From NCBI GenBank assembly GCA_038040395.1, contig JBBPIJ010000008.1:39539-103538 (forward strand): 64,000 nt of DNA, given 5' to 3'. The translations under genes were made by a program, and so were the position numbers. The DNA is from VAXT01 sp038040395 (lineage in GTDB: Bacteria; Actinomycetota; Thermoleophilia; Gaiellales; Gaiellaceae). Positions within the stretch are counted from its first letter, which is position 1; the number at the start of each line of letters is the position of its first letter. Positions 43,666 to 51,749 of this stretch are shown here, piece after piece. A model generated the notes under the pieces. It was given only the letters and a program-made list of their open reading frames with translations, was not told the origin of the DNA and made no database searches.

Positions 43666-44670
43666 GTGCTCAGCTTCGTAGTCGGACGGCTTGTTTGGGC
43701 GGTCCTGCTCGTCGGCGTGATCAGCGTCATCACGTTCGCCCTCTTCTTCGCCCTCCCGCCCAATGCACCCGGGTCGAATCGGCAGGGGCAGCAAGCGCCG
43801 AACCTCCAGAGGCAGTTCAACCTCGAGGGGCGCAAGTCTTTCCCGGACCAGTACCGCCAGTTCGTCGGGCGGGTCGTACGGCATGGCGACCTCGGCCAGT
43901 CGCTCCGTCAGCCGCTCTCAGTGAGGCAGATCATCCGCAGGGCCTTCCCGGTGACCGTGTCGCTCGTGATCGGCGGCACCGTCGTCTGGCTCGTCCTCGC
44001 CTTCACGATCGGTCTGCTGGCCGCGCTTCGGCCGCGCTCGCTCCTGGACAAGGGCCTGATGGTCTTCGTCCTGGTCGGAGTGTCGATTCACCCTGTCTCG
44101 CTGGCGCTCTTGTTCTCGTATCTCTTCGGGTTCCGGCTGCACGCGTTCCCGGTCGCCGGCTACTGCGACTTCACCTACCACGCGTCGAGCTCCAGTCTCT
44201 GCGGCGGCCCGAGGTTCTGGGCGTACCACTTGATCCTCCCGTGGATCACCTTCGCCCTCCTTTTCGCCGCGCTCTACGCACGGATGATCAGGGCAAACAT
44301 CCTCGAGGCGCTCAACGAGGACTACGTGCGCACGGCCCGGGCGAAGGGGGCAGGAAGCTGGCGCGTGTTGAGGCGACACGTGCTGCGCAATGCGCTCTTG
44401 CCGGTGATCTCCATGCTCGGCATGGACATGGGGCTCGCGTTCGGCGGCGCGGTCTTCATCGAGACGGCTTTCGGGCTGCCCGGGATGGGTCAGGTGCTGT
44501 TCCGGGCGCTCACGAGCAACGACTTGCCCGTGATCATGGGCGAGGTCCTCGTCGTCAGCGTGGCGATCACGATCGCGAACACGATCGCGGACGTCCTCTA
44601 CTGCGCCGTCGATCCACGCTTCCGTATCAGCGCGGGAAAGGGCCTCCTGACGACGCTCCGTCTGCGGTAG
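43666..44670 (+). CDS. DppB/OppB-type ABC transporter permease, unaccompanied
   Basis: 334 aa. N-terminal membrane helix, a periplasmic stretch, then five helices, with the EAA loop EDYVRTARAKGAGSWRVLRRHVLRNALLP. This is the first-permease family of dipeptide/oligopeptide importers. No second permease, ATPase or binding protein is adjacent, so it is either orphaned or works with subunits encoded elsewhere. Its 3' end overlaps convergent trx by 44 bases. Confidence 0.87.
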   Translation: MLSFVVGRLVWAVLLVGVISVITFALFFALPPNAPGSNRQGQQAPNLQRQFNLEGRKSFPDQYRQFVGRVVRHGDLGQSLRQPLSVRQIIRRAFPVTVSLVIGGTVVWLVLAFTIGLLAALRPRSLLDKGLMVFVLVGVSIHPVSLALLFSYLFGFRLHAFPVAGYCDFTYHASSSSLCGGPRFWAYHLILPWITFALLFAALYARMIRANILEALNEDYVRTARAKGAGSWRVLRRHVLRNALLPVISMLGMDMGLAFGGAVFIETAFGLPGMGQVLFRALTSNDLPVIMGEVLVVSVAITIANTIADVLYCAVDPRFRISAGKGLLTTLRLR

Positions 44671-45010
44671 CGGGTGACGAAGTTGCGGGTGTCGGGCTCA
44701 GCCAGGGCGCCCAGGCCTGCTCGTAATGCGAGCGCGACCGTGCCCCCACGACGGTCTCGCGCGCTTCGCCCCCCTCGAAGAGGATCGCCGTCGGGATCGA
44801 CAGGACGCTGAAGCGGGACGCCGTCTCGAAGTTCTCGTCGATGTTCAGCTTCGCGAACTCGACGCAACCCGCTGCTGCCTCGGCAAGGTCGGCCAGGATC
44901 GGCTCGACCGCCTTGCAGGGCCCGCACCAGGGAGCCCAGAAGTCGACGACGACCGGCCGCTCCGCCTTCAGCACCTCGTCCTCGAACGTCGCGTCCGTCA
45001 GCTCGCGCAC
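44627..45010 (-). CDS. Thioredoxin
   Basis: 127 aa. VVVDFWAPWCGPCKAVEPIL carries the CGPC redox pair, and the cis-Pro is in LSIPTAILF. A Ser/Ala/Pro-rich extension of about 20 residues (SPTPATSSPATADG...) follows the fold and lies mostly over the permease gene's end. GTG start 7 bases from TAGCCT, apparently leaderless. Confidence 0.93.
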   Translation of the reverse strand: MRELTDATFEDEVLKAERPVVVDFWAPWCGPCKAVEPILADLAEAAAGCVEFAKLNIDENFETASRFSVLSIPTAILFEGGEARETVVGARSRSHYEQAWAPWLSPTPATSSPATADGASSGGPFPR

Positions 45011-45049
45011 GCCGAACAGGCTACCCGCGTCCCAACGAGCCGTGTCCTC

Positions 45050-45075
45050 GTGCCTGGCACCGAGACAGGTCTGTC
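45050..45075. repeat. Twin palindromes at the glycosyltransferase 3' end
   Basis: GTGCCTGGCAC (45050-45060) and GACAG-gt-CTGTC (45064-45075). The second supplies two bases of the glycosyltransferase stop codon. A relative, GACAGGTCTGTTAG, lies at 63515-63528 and supplies the rfbB stop. Confidence 0.55.
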
Positions 45076-45790
45076 AGAGCCGGTGGAACAGGGCTCGAGC
45101 CCGCAGGATCGGAACCTTCCAGATCGCCTCGAGCACGATCGACTTGCTCATCTTCGAGCCGCCGACCTCGCGATCGGCGAACGTGATCGGCACCTCGACG
45201 ACGCGGAAGCCCGCTCTCAGTGCCCGGTACGTCGTCTCGATCTGAAAGGCATAGCCGAGCGACGAGATGTCGTCCAGGTCGATCGTCTCGAGGACGGCTC
45301 GCCGGTAGCACTTGAAGCCGCCCGTGAGGTCGCGGACGCCGAGCTGCAGGAGCGCCTGCGCATAGAGCGAGCCCCCGCGCGAGATGAAGCGGCGCACGAA
45401 ACCCCAGTTCCGCGTGCCGCCGCCCCGCACGTATCTGGAGCCGAGCACGAGATCCGCGTCGTTTGCCGTCGCCGCAAGCCGCGGCACGTCCGCTGGGTCG
45501 TGCGAGAAGTCGCAGTCCATCTCGAAGACGAGATCGGCCCCCAGCTCGAGTGCGCGATGGAAGCCCGCGAGATACGCGGGTCCGAGCCCCTCCTTCCGCT
45601 CGCGGTGCAGGACGTGCACGTGATCGTCCTCATCGGCGAGGCGGTCGGCGATGTCCCCGGTTCCGTCCGGGGAGTTGTCGTCGATCACGAGCACGTGTAG
45701 GTCGTCGAGCTCGAGGCCGCGGAGCTCTGCGACCATGCCCGCGAGGTTCTCGCGCTCGTTGTAGGTGGGAAGGCAGATGACACACCGCAC
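45074..45790 (-). CDS. Polyprenol-phosphate mannosyltransferase-like glycosyltransferase (GT2)
   Basis: 238 aa. CVICLPTYNERENLAGMV start, VIDDNSPDGTGDIADRL, and the DxD-like MDCDFSHDPADVPRL, matching dolichol/polyprenol monophosphomannose synthase. No C-terminal membrane helices, so the short soluble form. Products feed lipid-linked glycosylation. GTG 45790 taken; ATG 45802 is an alternative overlapping polX's promoter. Divergent from polX. Confidence 0.9.
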   Translation of the reverse strand: MRCVICLPTYNERENLAGMVAELRGLELDDLHVLVIDDNSPDGTGDIADRLADEDDHVHVLHRERKEGLGPAYLAGFHRALELGADLVFEMDCDFSHDPADVPRLAATANDADLVLGSRYVRGGGTRNWGFVRRFISRGGSLYAQALLQLGVRDLTGGFKCYRRAVLETIDLDDISSLGYAFQIETTYRALRAGFRVVEVPITFADREVGGSKMSKSIVLEAIWKVPILRARALFHRL

Positions 45791-45796
45791 GGCCCC

Positions 45797-45803
45797 TATC
45801 ATC
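45797..45803. promoter_or_regulatory. Shared -10 element between the glycosyltransferase and polX
   Basis: TATCATC reads TATCAT toward polX (7 bases before its GTG) and GATGAT on the other strand (7 bases before GTG 45790). Both genes would be leaderless. Confidence 0.5.
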
Positions 45804-45809
45804 GCCGGG

Positions 45810-47519
45810 GTGGCTAAGTCGCTCCCGCGCAACGCTGAGATCGCCGAGCAGTTCGACCTGCTCGCCGACTTCCTCGAGCTCGAGGGCAGCGACCAGTTCC
45901 GGCCGCTCGCCTACCGCCGGGCGGCACAGCGCATGCGCGAGACCGGCGGCTCGATCGCGCAACTGGCCATCGAAGGTCGCGCCAAGGATCTCGCCGGGAT
46001 CGGCAAGGTGATCGAGGAGAAGATCGTCCAGATCGTCCAGGACGGCAAGATCGAGGCGCTCGCCAAACGGGAGGGACGCATCCCCGCCGACGTCGTCGAG
46101 TTCATGCACCTGCCCGGTCTCGGCCCGAAGACGGCGCGGCGCATCTGGCAGGAGCTCGGCATCTCGACGATCGGCGAGCTGAAGCAGGCGGCCGAGTCGG
46201 AGCGGCTGCGCACGTTGAGCGGGCTGGGCGCGAAGACGGAGGAGAACGTCCTGAAAGCGCTCGCGACGCCGCGCAAGGAGATCGAGCGCAAGCCGCTCCT
46301 CGGCCAGGCGCTCCCGGCGGTGCGCGCCGTCGTCTCGGTTCTCCGCGAGCATCCAGCAGCCGACCAGGTCTCCGAAGCGGGGAGCGTGCGGCGCCTCAAG
46401 GAGCAGGTTCGGGACCTGGACATCATCGCCACGGCGAGCGACCCCTCCGCGCTGATCGAGGACTTCACGCAGCTGGCCTGGGTCGACGAGATCGTCGCCA
46501 AGGGCAAGACGAAGGCGACGGTGGTATCCAACCAGGGCCTCCGTTTCGACCTGCGCGTCGTGCCCCCGGAGAGCTACGGCAACCTCCTTCAGCACTTCAC
46601 GGGCTCGAAGCAGCACAACGTCGCGCTCCGCGAGGAAGCCGTGCGACGCAAGCTCTCGATCTCGGAGTACGGCGTGCAGGCGCTCGAGTCGGGCAAGGTG
46701 CACACCGACCGCACCGAGGAAGGGCTCTACAAGCGCCTCGGCTACGAGTGGATCCCGCCGGAGCTGCGGGAGAACACGGGCGAGCTCGAAGCCGCGCGTG
46801 AGGGAAAGCTCCCTGAGCTCGTCGAGCTGAAGGACATCCGGGGCGACATGCACACGCACTCGACCTGGTCCTCGGACGGGAAGAACACGATCGAGGAGAT
46901 GGCCCGCGAGGCCGTCCGCCTAGGGCGGACGTACATGGTCGTCACCGACCACTCGCACTACCTCCGCGAGGGCCGCATGGAGGCGCAGAGCCGCGAGATC
47001 GACAAGGTGCAGGAGGCGCTCGGCCGCTTCAAGCTGCTGAAGGGAGTCGAGGCGAACATCAAGGCGGACGGCACGATCGACGTGCCCGACGAGGTGCTGG
47101 CCCAGCGCGACTGGGTGATGGCCTCAGTGCACTCCGGCTTCAACAACGATCTCACCGACCGCGTTCTGGCGGCGATGGACAATCCGCACGTGGACTGCAT
47201 CGGGCACCTGACCGGCCGCAAGCTGAACCGCCGCGGCCCTGCCGACATCGACCTGGAACGCGTCGTCGCGAAGGCGCTCGAGACCGGCACGTTCCTCGAG
47301 ATCAACGCCCAGCCCGACCGGCTCGATCTGCGCGACGCTCACGCGCGGCTCGCCGGCGAGGCCGGCGTCAAGATCGTGATCTCGAGCGACGGCCATCAGA
47401 TCAGTGCGCTCTCGAACCTGGAATTCGGCGTCGCCCAGGCGCGGCGAGGGTGGCTCGGGCCTGATCAGATCCTCAACACGCGCCCGTGGGGCGAGGTCAA
47501 GAAGCTGCTCAAGAAGTGA
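45810..47519 (+). CDS. polX: Family X DNA polymerase with PHP domain (PolX)
   Basis: 569 aa. Helix-hairpin-helix segments (LPGLGPKTARRIWQELG, LSGLGAKTEENVL), the nucleotidyltransferase Asp residues in VRDLDIIATAS and RFDLRVV, and a C-terminal PHP phosphoesterase with GDMHTHSTWSSDG, VVTDHSHYLREGRM and SSDGHQI. Gap-filling in base excision repair, with 3'-5' exonuclease or phosphoesterase activity from PHP. GTG start. Confidence 0.94.
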   Translation: MAKSLPRNAEIAEQFDLLADFLELEGSDQFRPLAYRRAAQRMRETGGSIAQLAIEGRAKDLAGIGKVIEEKIVQIVQDGKIEALAKREGRIPADVVEFMHLPGLGPKTARRIWQELGISTIGELKQAAESERLRTLSGLGAKTEENVLKALATPRKEIERKPLLGQALPAVRAVVSVLREHPAADQVSEAGSVRRLKEQVRDLDIIATASDPSALIEDFTQLAWVDEIVAKGKTKATVVSNQGLRFDLRVVPPESYGNLLQHFTGSKQHNVALREEAVRRKLSISEYGVQALESGKVHTDRTEEGLYKRLGYEWIPPELRENTGELEAAREGKLPELVELKDIRGDMHTHSTWSSDGKNTIEEMAREAVRLGRTYMVVTDHSHYLREGRMEAQSREIDKVQEALGRFKLLKGVEANIKADGTIDVPDEVLAQRDWVMASVHSGFNNDLTDRVLAAMDNPHVDCIGHLTGRKLNRRGPADIDLERVVAKALETGTFLEINAQPDRLDLRDAHARLAGEAGVKIVISSDGHQISALSNLEFGVAQARRGWLGPDQILNTRPWGEVKKLLKK

Positions 47520-48169
47520 AGTACCGCGCGGTCATCTTCGATCTCTGGCAGACACTCGTTCCCTGGAACGTGGACGAGGCGAACCGCTTCTACGATCGCA
47601 TGGCGGAGGAGGTGGGCGCCGAGCGCGGGCGCTTTCGAGAGGTCTGGCATGCGGGTCGCCCCAGTCGCGAGACCGGCCCGATCGCGGACCAGCTCCGCAG
47701 CCTCTTCGAGGAGCTCGGGGTCGAGGGAGATCTCGACGTTCTGATCGATCTCAGGCGGGACTGGGCGAAGCGCACCCTCGTCCCGCGGCCCGACGCGCTC
47801 GAGACGCTCGCCGAGCTGCGGCGGCGCGGCCACCGCCTGGGCCTGATCAGCGTCTGCTCGCAGGATGTTCCCGACGTCTGGGATGAGACGCCGTTTGCAG
47901 GAGTGCTCGACGAGACGGTCTTCTCGTGCGACGTCGGGATCTCGAAGCCGGATCCGCGGATCTACGAGATCGCGTGCGAGCGTCTCGGCGTCGAGGCTGC
48001 CGAGTGCCTCTTCGTCGGCGACGGCGCAAACGACGAGCTGCCCGGCGCCGAGCGCGTCGGCATGACCGCCGTCCAGCTACGCGCTCCAGGCGAGGAGCTC
48101 ACCGAGCCCGGCAAGGCCTGGTCCGGCGCGTCGGTCGAGCATCTCAGCGAGATCCTCGAACTGACTTAG
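47516..48169 (+). CDS. HAD-superfamily hydrolase
   Basis: 217 aa. VIFDLWQTLVPW is motif I, with Trp in place of the second Asp, so a dehalogenase-like rather than a standard phosphatase motif. LISVCSQDV is motif II, GISKPDPRIYEIA motif III and FVGDGANDELPGAERVGM motif IV. Substrate unknown. GTGA overlap with polX; its TAG stop is part of palindrome copy 2. Confidence 0.85.
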   Translation: MKYRAVIFDLWQTLVPWNVDEANRFYDRMAEEVGAERGRFREVWHAGRPSRETGPIADQLRSLFEELGVEGDLDVLIDLRRDWAKRTLVPRPDALETLAELRRRGHRLGLISVCSQDVPDVWDETPFAGVLDETVFSCDVGISKPDPRIYEIACERLGVEAAECLFVGDGANDELPGAERVGMTAVQLRAPGEELTEPGKAWSGASVEHLSEILELT

Positions 48170-48188
48170 CAACAGACTGTTGCAAGTC
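48163..48188. repeat. Palindromic repeat, copy 2 (between convergent genes)
   Basis: GACTTAGCAACAG-A-CTGTTGC-AAGTC. The left arm contains the stop codon of the HAD gene (48167-48169) and the right arm ends 11 bases before the ABC permease stop on the other strand. Confidence 0.7.
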
Positions 48189-48198
48189 CGATGTGGCT

Positions 48199-48993
48199 CT
48201 ACGTGACGAGCCGTCGGCGCATGAGGTTGATCGCCGGCGGAAAGACGAGCGCGCAGAAGACGAGGAGCCACAACGCGTGGCCCGCGGCGGAGCCGAGGTC
48301 CCCGGTCAGGATCAGGCCCCGCATGAGCTCGGCGGCGTGGTTGAGCGGCGAGAACCACGCGACCGGCTCCGCCGCGCCGAGACGCGAGGTCGGGAAGAAG
48401 ACTCCGCTGAACAGGAAGAGCGGCGTGATGAAGAGCGTGAAGAAGTACGAGAAGAGGTCGATCGTCGGCGTCAGCGCGGTGAAGACGAGTCCGATCAGCC
48501 CGAAGGAGAGGCCGATCAGAGCCACGGCGAGCGGCGCGAAGACGACCGCCCAGTAGTGGACGTAACCGAGCGCCGCCATCACGAGCACGAAGGCGACCCC
48601 GTAGATGCAAGAACGGGTCACAGCCCAGAGCAGCTCACCTGCGGCCACGTCCTCCGGCTCGAGCGGTGTCGTGATCACCGCGTCGTAGAGCTTCGCGAAG
48701 CGGAGCTTGACGAAGACGTTGAAGGTCGTCTCGAACACGGCCCCGTTCATCGCTGCGGCAGCCGCGAGGCCGGGCGCGATGAAGTCCGCGTAGTCGACGC
48801 CGAGAATCTTCCGCCCGACGTACACGCCCAGTCCGAGCCCGATCGAGAAGAGATAGAGGAGCGGCTCGAAGAAGTTCGGCAGGACGTTGCGCTTCCAGGA
48901 GCGCTTGTAGAGGAGCGCGTCCCGCTTCCACATGCGGATGACGCCGGGAAGCCAGACCGGAGGAGGCCGCCAAAGGCGCAGGAGCGCGCCCAT
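48199..48993 (-). CDS. ABC-2 type exporter permease
   Basis: 264 aa with about six membrane helices; WKRNVLPNFFEPLLYLFSIGLGLGVYVG and SGVFFPTSRLGAAEPVAWFSPLNHAAELMRGLI are the NodJ/DrrB-like conserved regions. It pairs with the ATPase immediately upstream. Substrate could be a polysaccharide, lipid or drug; not resolvable here. Confidence 0.9.
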   Translation of the reverse strand: MGALLRLWRPPPVWLPGVIRMWKRDALLYKRSWKRNVLPNFFEPLLYLFSIGLGLGVYVGRKILGVDYADFIAPGLAAAAAMNGAVFETTFNVFVKLRFAKLYDAVITTPLEPEDVAAGELLWAVTRSCIYGVAFVLVMAALGYVHYWAVVFAPLAVALIGLSFGLIGLVFTALTPTIDLFSYFFTLFITPLFLFSGVFFPTSRLGAAEPVAWFSPLNHAAELMRGLILTGDLGSAAGHALWLLVFCALVFPPAINLMRRRLVT

Positions 48994-49916
48994 CAGTCGT
49001 CCACCAATGCGTGCCCGGTCAGATGCAGGAAGACGTCCTCGAGGGTTGCCTCACGCAGGATCAGCGCCTGGTGGGCCACGCCCGCCTCACGGATGCGCGA
49101 GACGATCTCCTCGCCGTCCGACGCATAGATGAGCACCCGGTCGCCGACGCCTTCCACCTCTTTCGCGAGGTCGCCGGCGATCTGCCTGATCTCCTCGACG
49201 CCGTTCTCGATGCCCTGTACCTCGACGACGCGTGGCGCGACGTGCGCCTCAACGAGCTCGCGAGGCGTTCCGCGCGCAATCACTCGCCCGTGATCGAGCA
49301 CGACGATCTCGTCACAGAGCTGCGCCGCCTCCTCCATGTAGTGCGTCGTCAGGAGCAGCGTCTTGCCCTCGCGCTTCAGCCGGCGCAGCCGTTCCCAGAC
49401 CAGGTGTCGCGCCTGGGGATCGAGCCCGGTCGTTGGCTCGTCGAGGACGAGGAGCTCGGGATCGTTGACGAGCGCTCTCGCAATCAGCAGCCGGCGCTGC
49501 ATTCCGCCCGAGAGCGCGTCGACCTGGGCCTCGACGCGATCGGAGAGCTGAGCAAACGCGAGCAGCTCGTCCGCGCGCCGCTCGGCCTCGCGCCGGGACA
49601 GCGAGTGGTACGCGCCGAAGCTGATCAGGTTCTCGCGGGCCGTGAGGTCGCCGTCGAGGGTCATGCCCTGCGGGACGACTCCGAGCCGCGCCTTGATCTT
49701 CCGCCGGTCGCCGCGCACGTCGCCGCCGAGCACGTGCAGCTCGCCTGCGGTCGGCGGCGAGACGCACGTGATCATCTTGATCGTCGTCGTCTTGCCCGCG
49801 CCGTTCGGGCCGAGGAACCCGAAGCAGCCGCCGACCGGAATGTCGAGATCGATCCCGTCGACGGCGACGGTTGCGCCGAAGCGCTTCTCGAGCCCCTGAG
49901 CCTCGACCGCGAGCAT
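48993..49916 (-). CDS. ABC-2 type exporter ATPase
   Basis: 307 aa. Walker A GPNGAGKTTTIKMI, Q-loop, signature LSGGMQRRLLIARAL, Walker B LLVLDEPTTGLD and the H-loop TTHYMEEA. DrrA/NodI subfamily with a C-terminal regulatory extension. TGATG overlap with otsB, one-base overlap with the permease, so otsB-ATPase-permease form one operon. Confidence 0.93.
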   Translation of the reverse strand: MLAVEAQGLEKRFGATVAVDGIDLDIPVGGCFGFLGPNGAGKTTTIKMITCVSPPTAGELHVLGGDVRGDRRKIKARLGVVPQGMTLDGDLTARENLISFGAYHSLSRREAERRADELLAFAQLSDRVEAQVDALSGGMQRRLLIARALVNDPELLVLDEPTTGLDPQARHLVWERLRRLKREGKTLLLTTHYMEEAAQLCDEIVVLDHGRVIARGTPRELVEAHVAPRVVEVQGIENGVEEIRQIAGDLAKEVEGVGDRVLIYASDGEEIVSRIREAGVAHQALILREATLEDVFLHLTGHALVDD

Positions 49917-50626
49917 CAGAGGCGCCCCAGCAGTTCGACCAACTCGGCGGGAGAGCCGGCGACGATGTCGGCGCTGCTCACGAGGCCTGCGGGGGCCTCG
50001 TCGGACGAGACGGCGACGCGAACTCCGAGCTCCAGGCCCTCGAGCGCTCGAAAGGCGTCGAGGTCGGTCGTGTCGTCGCCCGCGTAGAGGGCCCGAGTGA
50101 GGCCGGCCTCGCCGAGGAGATGGCGAACCGCAGTCCCCTTGTCGGCATGAACCGGAGGCCTGATCTCGAGCACCTTCCGGCCGAACCGTGGCACGAGCCC
50201 TTCCTGGCGGGCCCGCTCGGCCACTTCCTCGAGGTAGGCGAGGGCCGCGTCTTCGTCACCGGCCTGGCGGTAATGGAACGAGACCGTGAGCCCCTTGTCC
50301 TCCACGGGCCAGTCGATGCCGGCCGCGAATGCGCGAATGCGCTCGCTCCACTCGGCTGCCTCCGGCTCGAGCTCCAGGCCGTGCGAACCCACGTAGCGGA
50401 TTCCCTCGACGCCGACCATCCGTCGAGCATCCTCGCCGGTTCGCCCACTGATGCACGCGACGAGCGCATAGCGCCCGGCGAGCCGCTCGACCTCGGCGCG
50501 GGCTTCGTCCGGAACGAGTGCATCCTTCGGTCGCGGGGCGATCGGCGCGAGCGTGCCGTCGACGTCGAGCAGGATCGCGGCCCGGTTGGGCGCTTCGGAC
50601 AGGGCGGCGAGGAGATCGGTGCTCAC
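49916..50626 (-). CDS. otsB: Trehalose-6-phosphate phosphatase
   Basis: 236 aa. HAD motif I LLDVDGTLAPIAP, VACISGRTGEDARRMV, YVGSHGLELE and GDDTTDLDAFRAL are the OtsB family markers. Dephosphorylates trehalose-6-P. No otsA in the window. GTG 50626 start, seven bases from a TATCCT -10. Confidence 0.92.
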   Translation of the reverse strand: MSTDLLAALSEAPNRAAILLDVDGTLAPIAPRPKDALVPDEARAEVERLAGRYALVACISGRTGEDARRMVGVEGIRYVGSHGLELEPEAAEWSERIRAFAAGIDWPVEDKGLTVSFHYRQAGDEDAALAYLEEVAERARQEGLVPRFGRKVLEIRPPVHADKGTAVRHLLGEAGLTRALYAGDDTTDLDAFRALEGLELGVRVAVSSDEAPAGLVSSADIVAGSPAELVELLGRL

Positions 50627-50632
50627 GCGTCC

Positions 50633-50639
50633 TAGGATA
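50633..50639. promoter_or_regulatory. Symmetrical bidirectional -10 between otsB and the TauE pair
   Basis: TAGGATA: TAGGAT (+) is 6 bases before GTG 50645; TATCCT (-) is 7 bases before GTG 50626. The pair sits in CCTAGG-centred symmetry. Confidence 0.6.
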
Positions 50640-50644
50640 TGGCC

Positions 50645-50986
50645 GTGCGGCTCGTTCTCATCGGGCTCGTCGCCGGCTTCTTCAGTGCGATGTTCGGCGT
50701 CGGCGGCGGGATCTTGATGGTCCCACTCCTGATTCTCGTCGCCCGCTTCTCCGAGCGGCCGGCGATGGCGACCTCGCTCGCGTCGATCGGGCTCATCGCG
50801 TTCGTCGGCACGATCTCCTACGTAATCCACGGAGACGTTCATCTGGGCTACGCCCTCCTCGTGGGACTGCCGGCGGCCGTGGGCGCGGTCGCCGGATCGT
50901 CGCTCCAGCAACGCCTGACGACGCCCGTTCTGACGTTCGGCTTCGCGGTGTTCCTGGCGGCGATCGGAGTTTGGCTCGTCGTCTGA
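50645..50986 (+). CDS. Half-size TauE/SafE (TSUP) permease, first half
   Basis: 113 aa from GTG 50645 (ATG 50639 overlaps the -10). About four hydrophobic helices with the repeat signature FFSAMFGVGGGILMVPLLIL. TSUP transporters are normally one chain of two such repeats; here each repeat is a separate gene, the second starting at the stop of this one. Likely exports or imports sulfite or other organosulfur/carboxylate anions. Confidence 0.85.
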   Translation: MRLVLIGLVAGFFSAMFGVGGGILMVPLLILVARFSERPAMATSLASIGLIAFVGTISYVIHGDVHLGYALLVGLPAAVGAVAGSSLQQRLTTPVLTFGFAVFLAAIGVWLVV

Positions 50987-51369
50987 TGATCGAGATCGTG
51001 ATCGCACTCGGGCTCGGCTTCGTCGCCGGCATGTTCGCGGGGCTCTTCGGGGTCGGCGGCGGAATTCTCTTCGTTCCGACCCTGATCATCCTGTTCGGCC
51101 TCAACCAGGTCGAGGCACAGGCAACATCGCTGCTGGCGATCCTGCCGACGGTCGCCGCGGCAACCTGGCGCCAGCACGCCTATAGCAACGTCCGCTGGCG
51201 TGCGGCAGCGGTCATCGGCGCGACGGCGGTCGTCGGCGTCGAGCTCGGGGTCCTCACGGCGAAGGCGCTCCCGGAATCGACGCTCCGCCGTCTGTTCGGC
51301 GTGCTCGTCCTCGCAGTCGCCGTCCAGCTGGCCTGGCGGGCGAGACGAAGTATCCTGGCCTCATCGTGA
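50986..51369 (+). CDS. Half-size TauE/SafE (TSUP) permease, second half
   Basis: 127 aa. Same repeat: FVAGMFAGLFGVGGGILFVPTLII near the start, then LFGLNQVEAQATSLLAILPT. The ATG overlaps the upstream stop (TGATG), so the halves should be made in equal amounts. Probably a heterodimer with the first half. Confidence 0.85.
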   Translation: MIEIVIALGLGFVAGMFAGLFGVGGGILFVPTLIILFGLNQVEAQATSLLAILPTVAAATWRQHAYSNVRWRAAAVIGATAVVGVELGVLTAKALPESTLRRLFGVLVLAVAVQLAWRARRSILASS

Positions 51370-51749
51370 CGGAGCAGGACGAGCTCTGGCTGTCGTTCGC
51401 GGATGAGCCGATCGCGGCGATCGTGAGCGAGATCGAGGCCGCCGATCCCGAGCTCGCCGGTCTCACCGACTCGCCGGAGAAGGTTCTGGCCTTTCGCACC
51501 TTCGCGAGCATCCGCGTGGGCATCGTGCTCGGCCGGCTCCTGATGGACAACGAGGTGGACGCCTACGACGGGTCCGAGACCTGGGTCCAGGCCCTGCTTC
51601 GCAACCCGGCGCACCGAGATGAGATCGCCGCGGAGGTGCGCGCGGTCGCGAAGGAGCTCTCGGACGCGCAGCTGGACGACGCCCTCGGCCCGGACGACGC
51701 GACGCGCGAGCGCTTCCGCGAGTTCGCCCGCCGTGAGCTCGGCGACTAA
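51366..51749 (+). CDS. Hypothetical protein
   Basis: 127 aa, unrecognised, acidic, largely helical (RTFASIRVGIVLGRLLMDNEVDAY; HRDEIAAEVRAVAKELSDAQLDDAL). No membrane segment. GTGA overlap with the TauE half-gene indicates cotranscription. Convergent with the ZIP gene, overlapping it by four bases. Confidence 0.7.
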   Translation: MTEQDELWLSFADEPIAAIVSEIEAADPELAGLTDSPEKVLAFRTFASIRVGIVLGRLLMDNEVDAYDGSETWVQALLRNPAHRDEIAAEVRAVAKELSDAQLDDALGPDDATRERFREFARRELGD

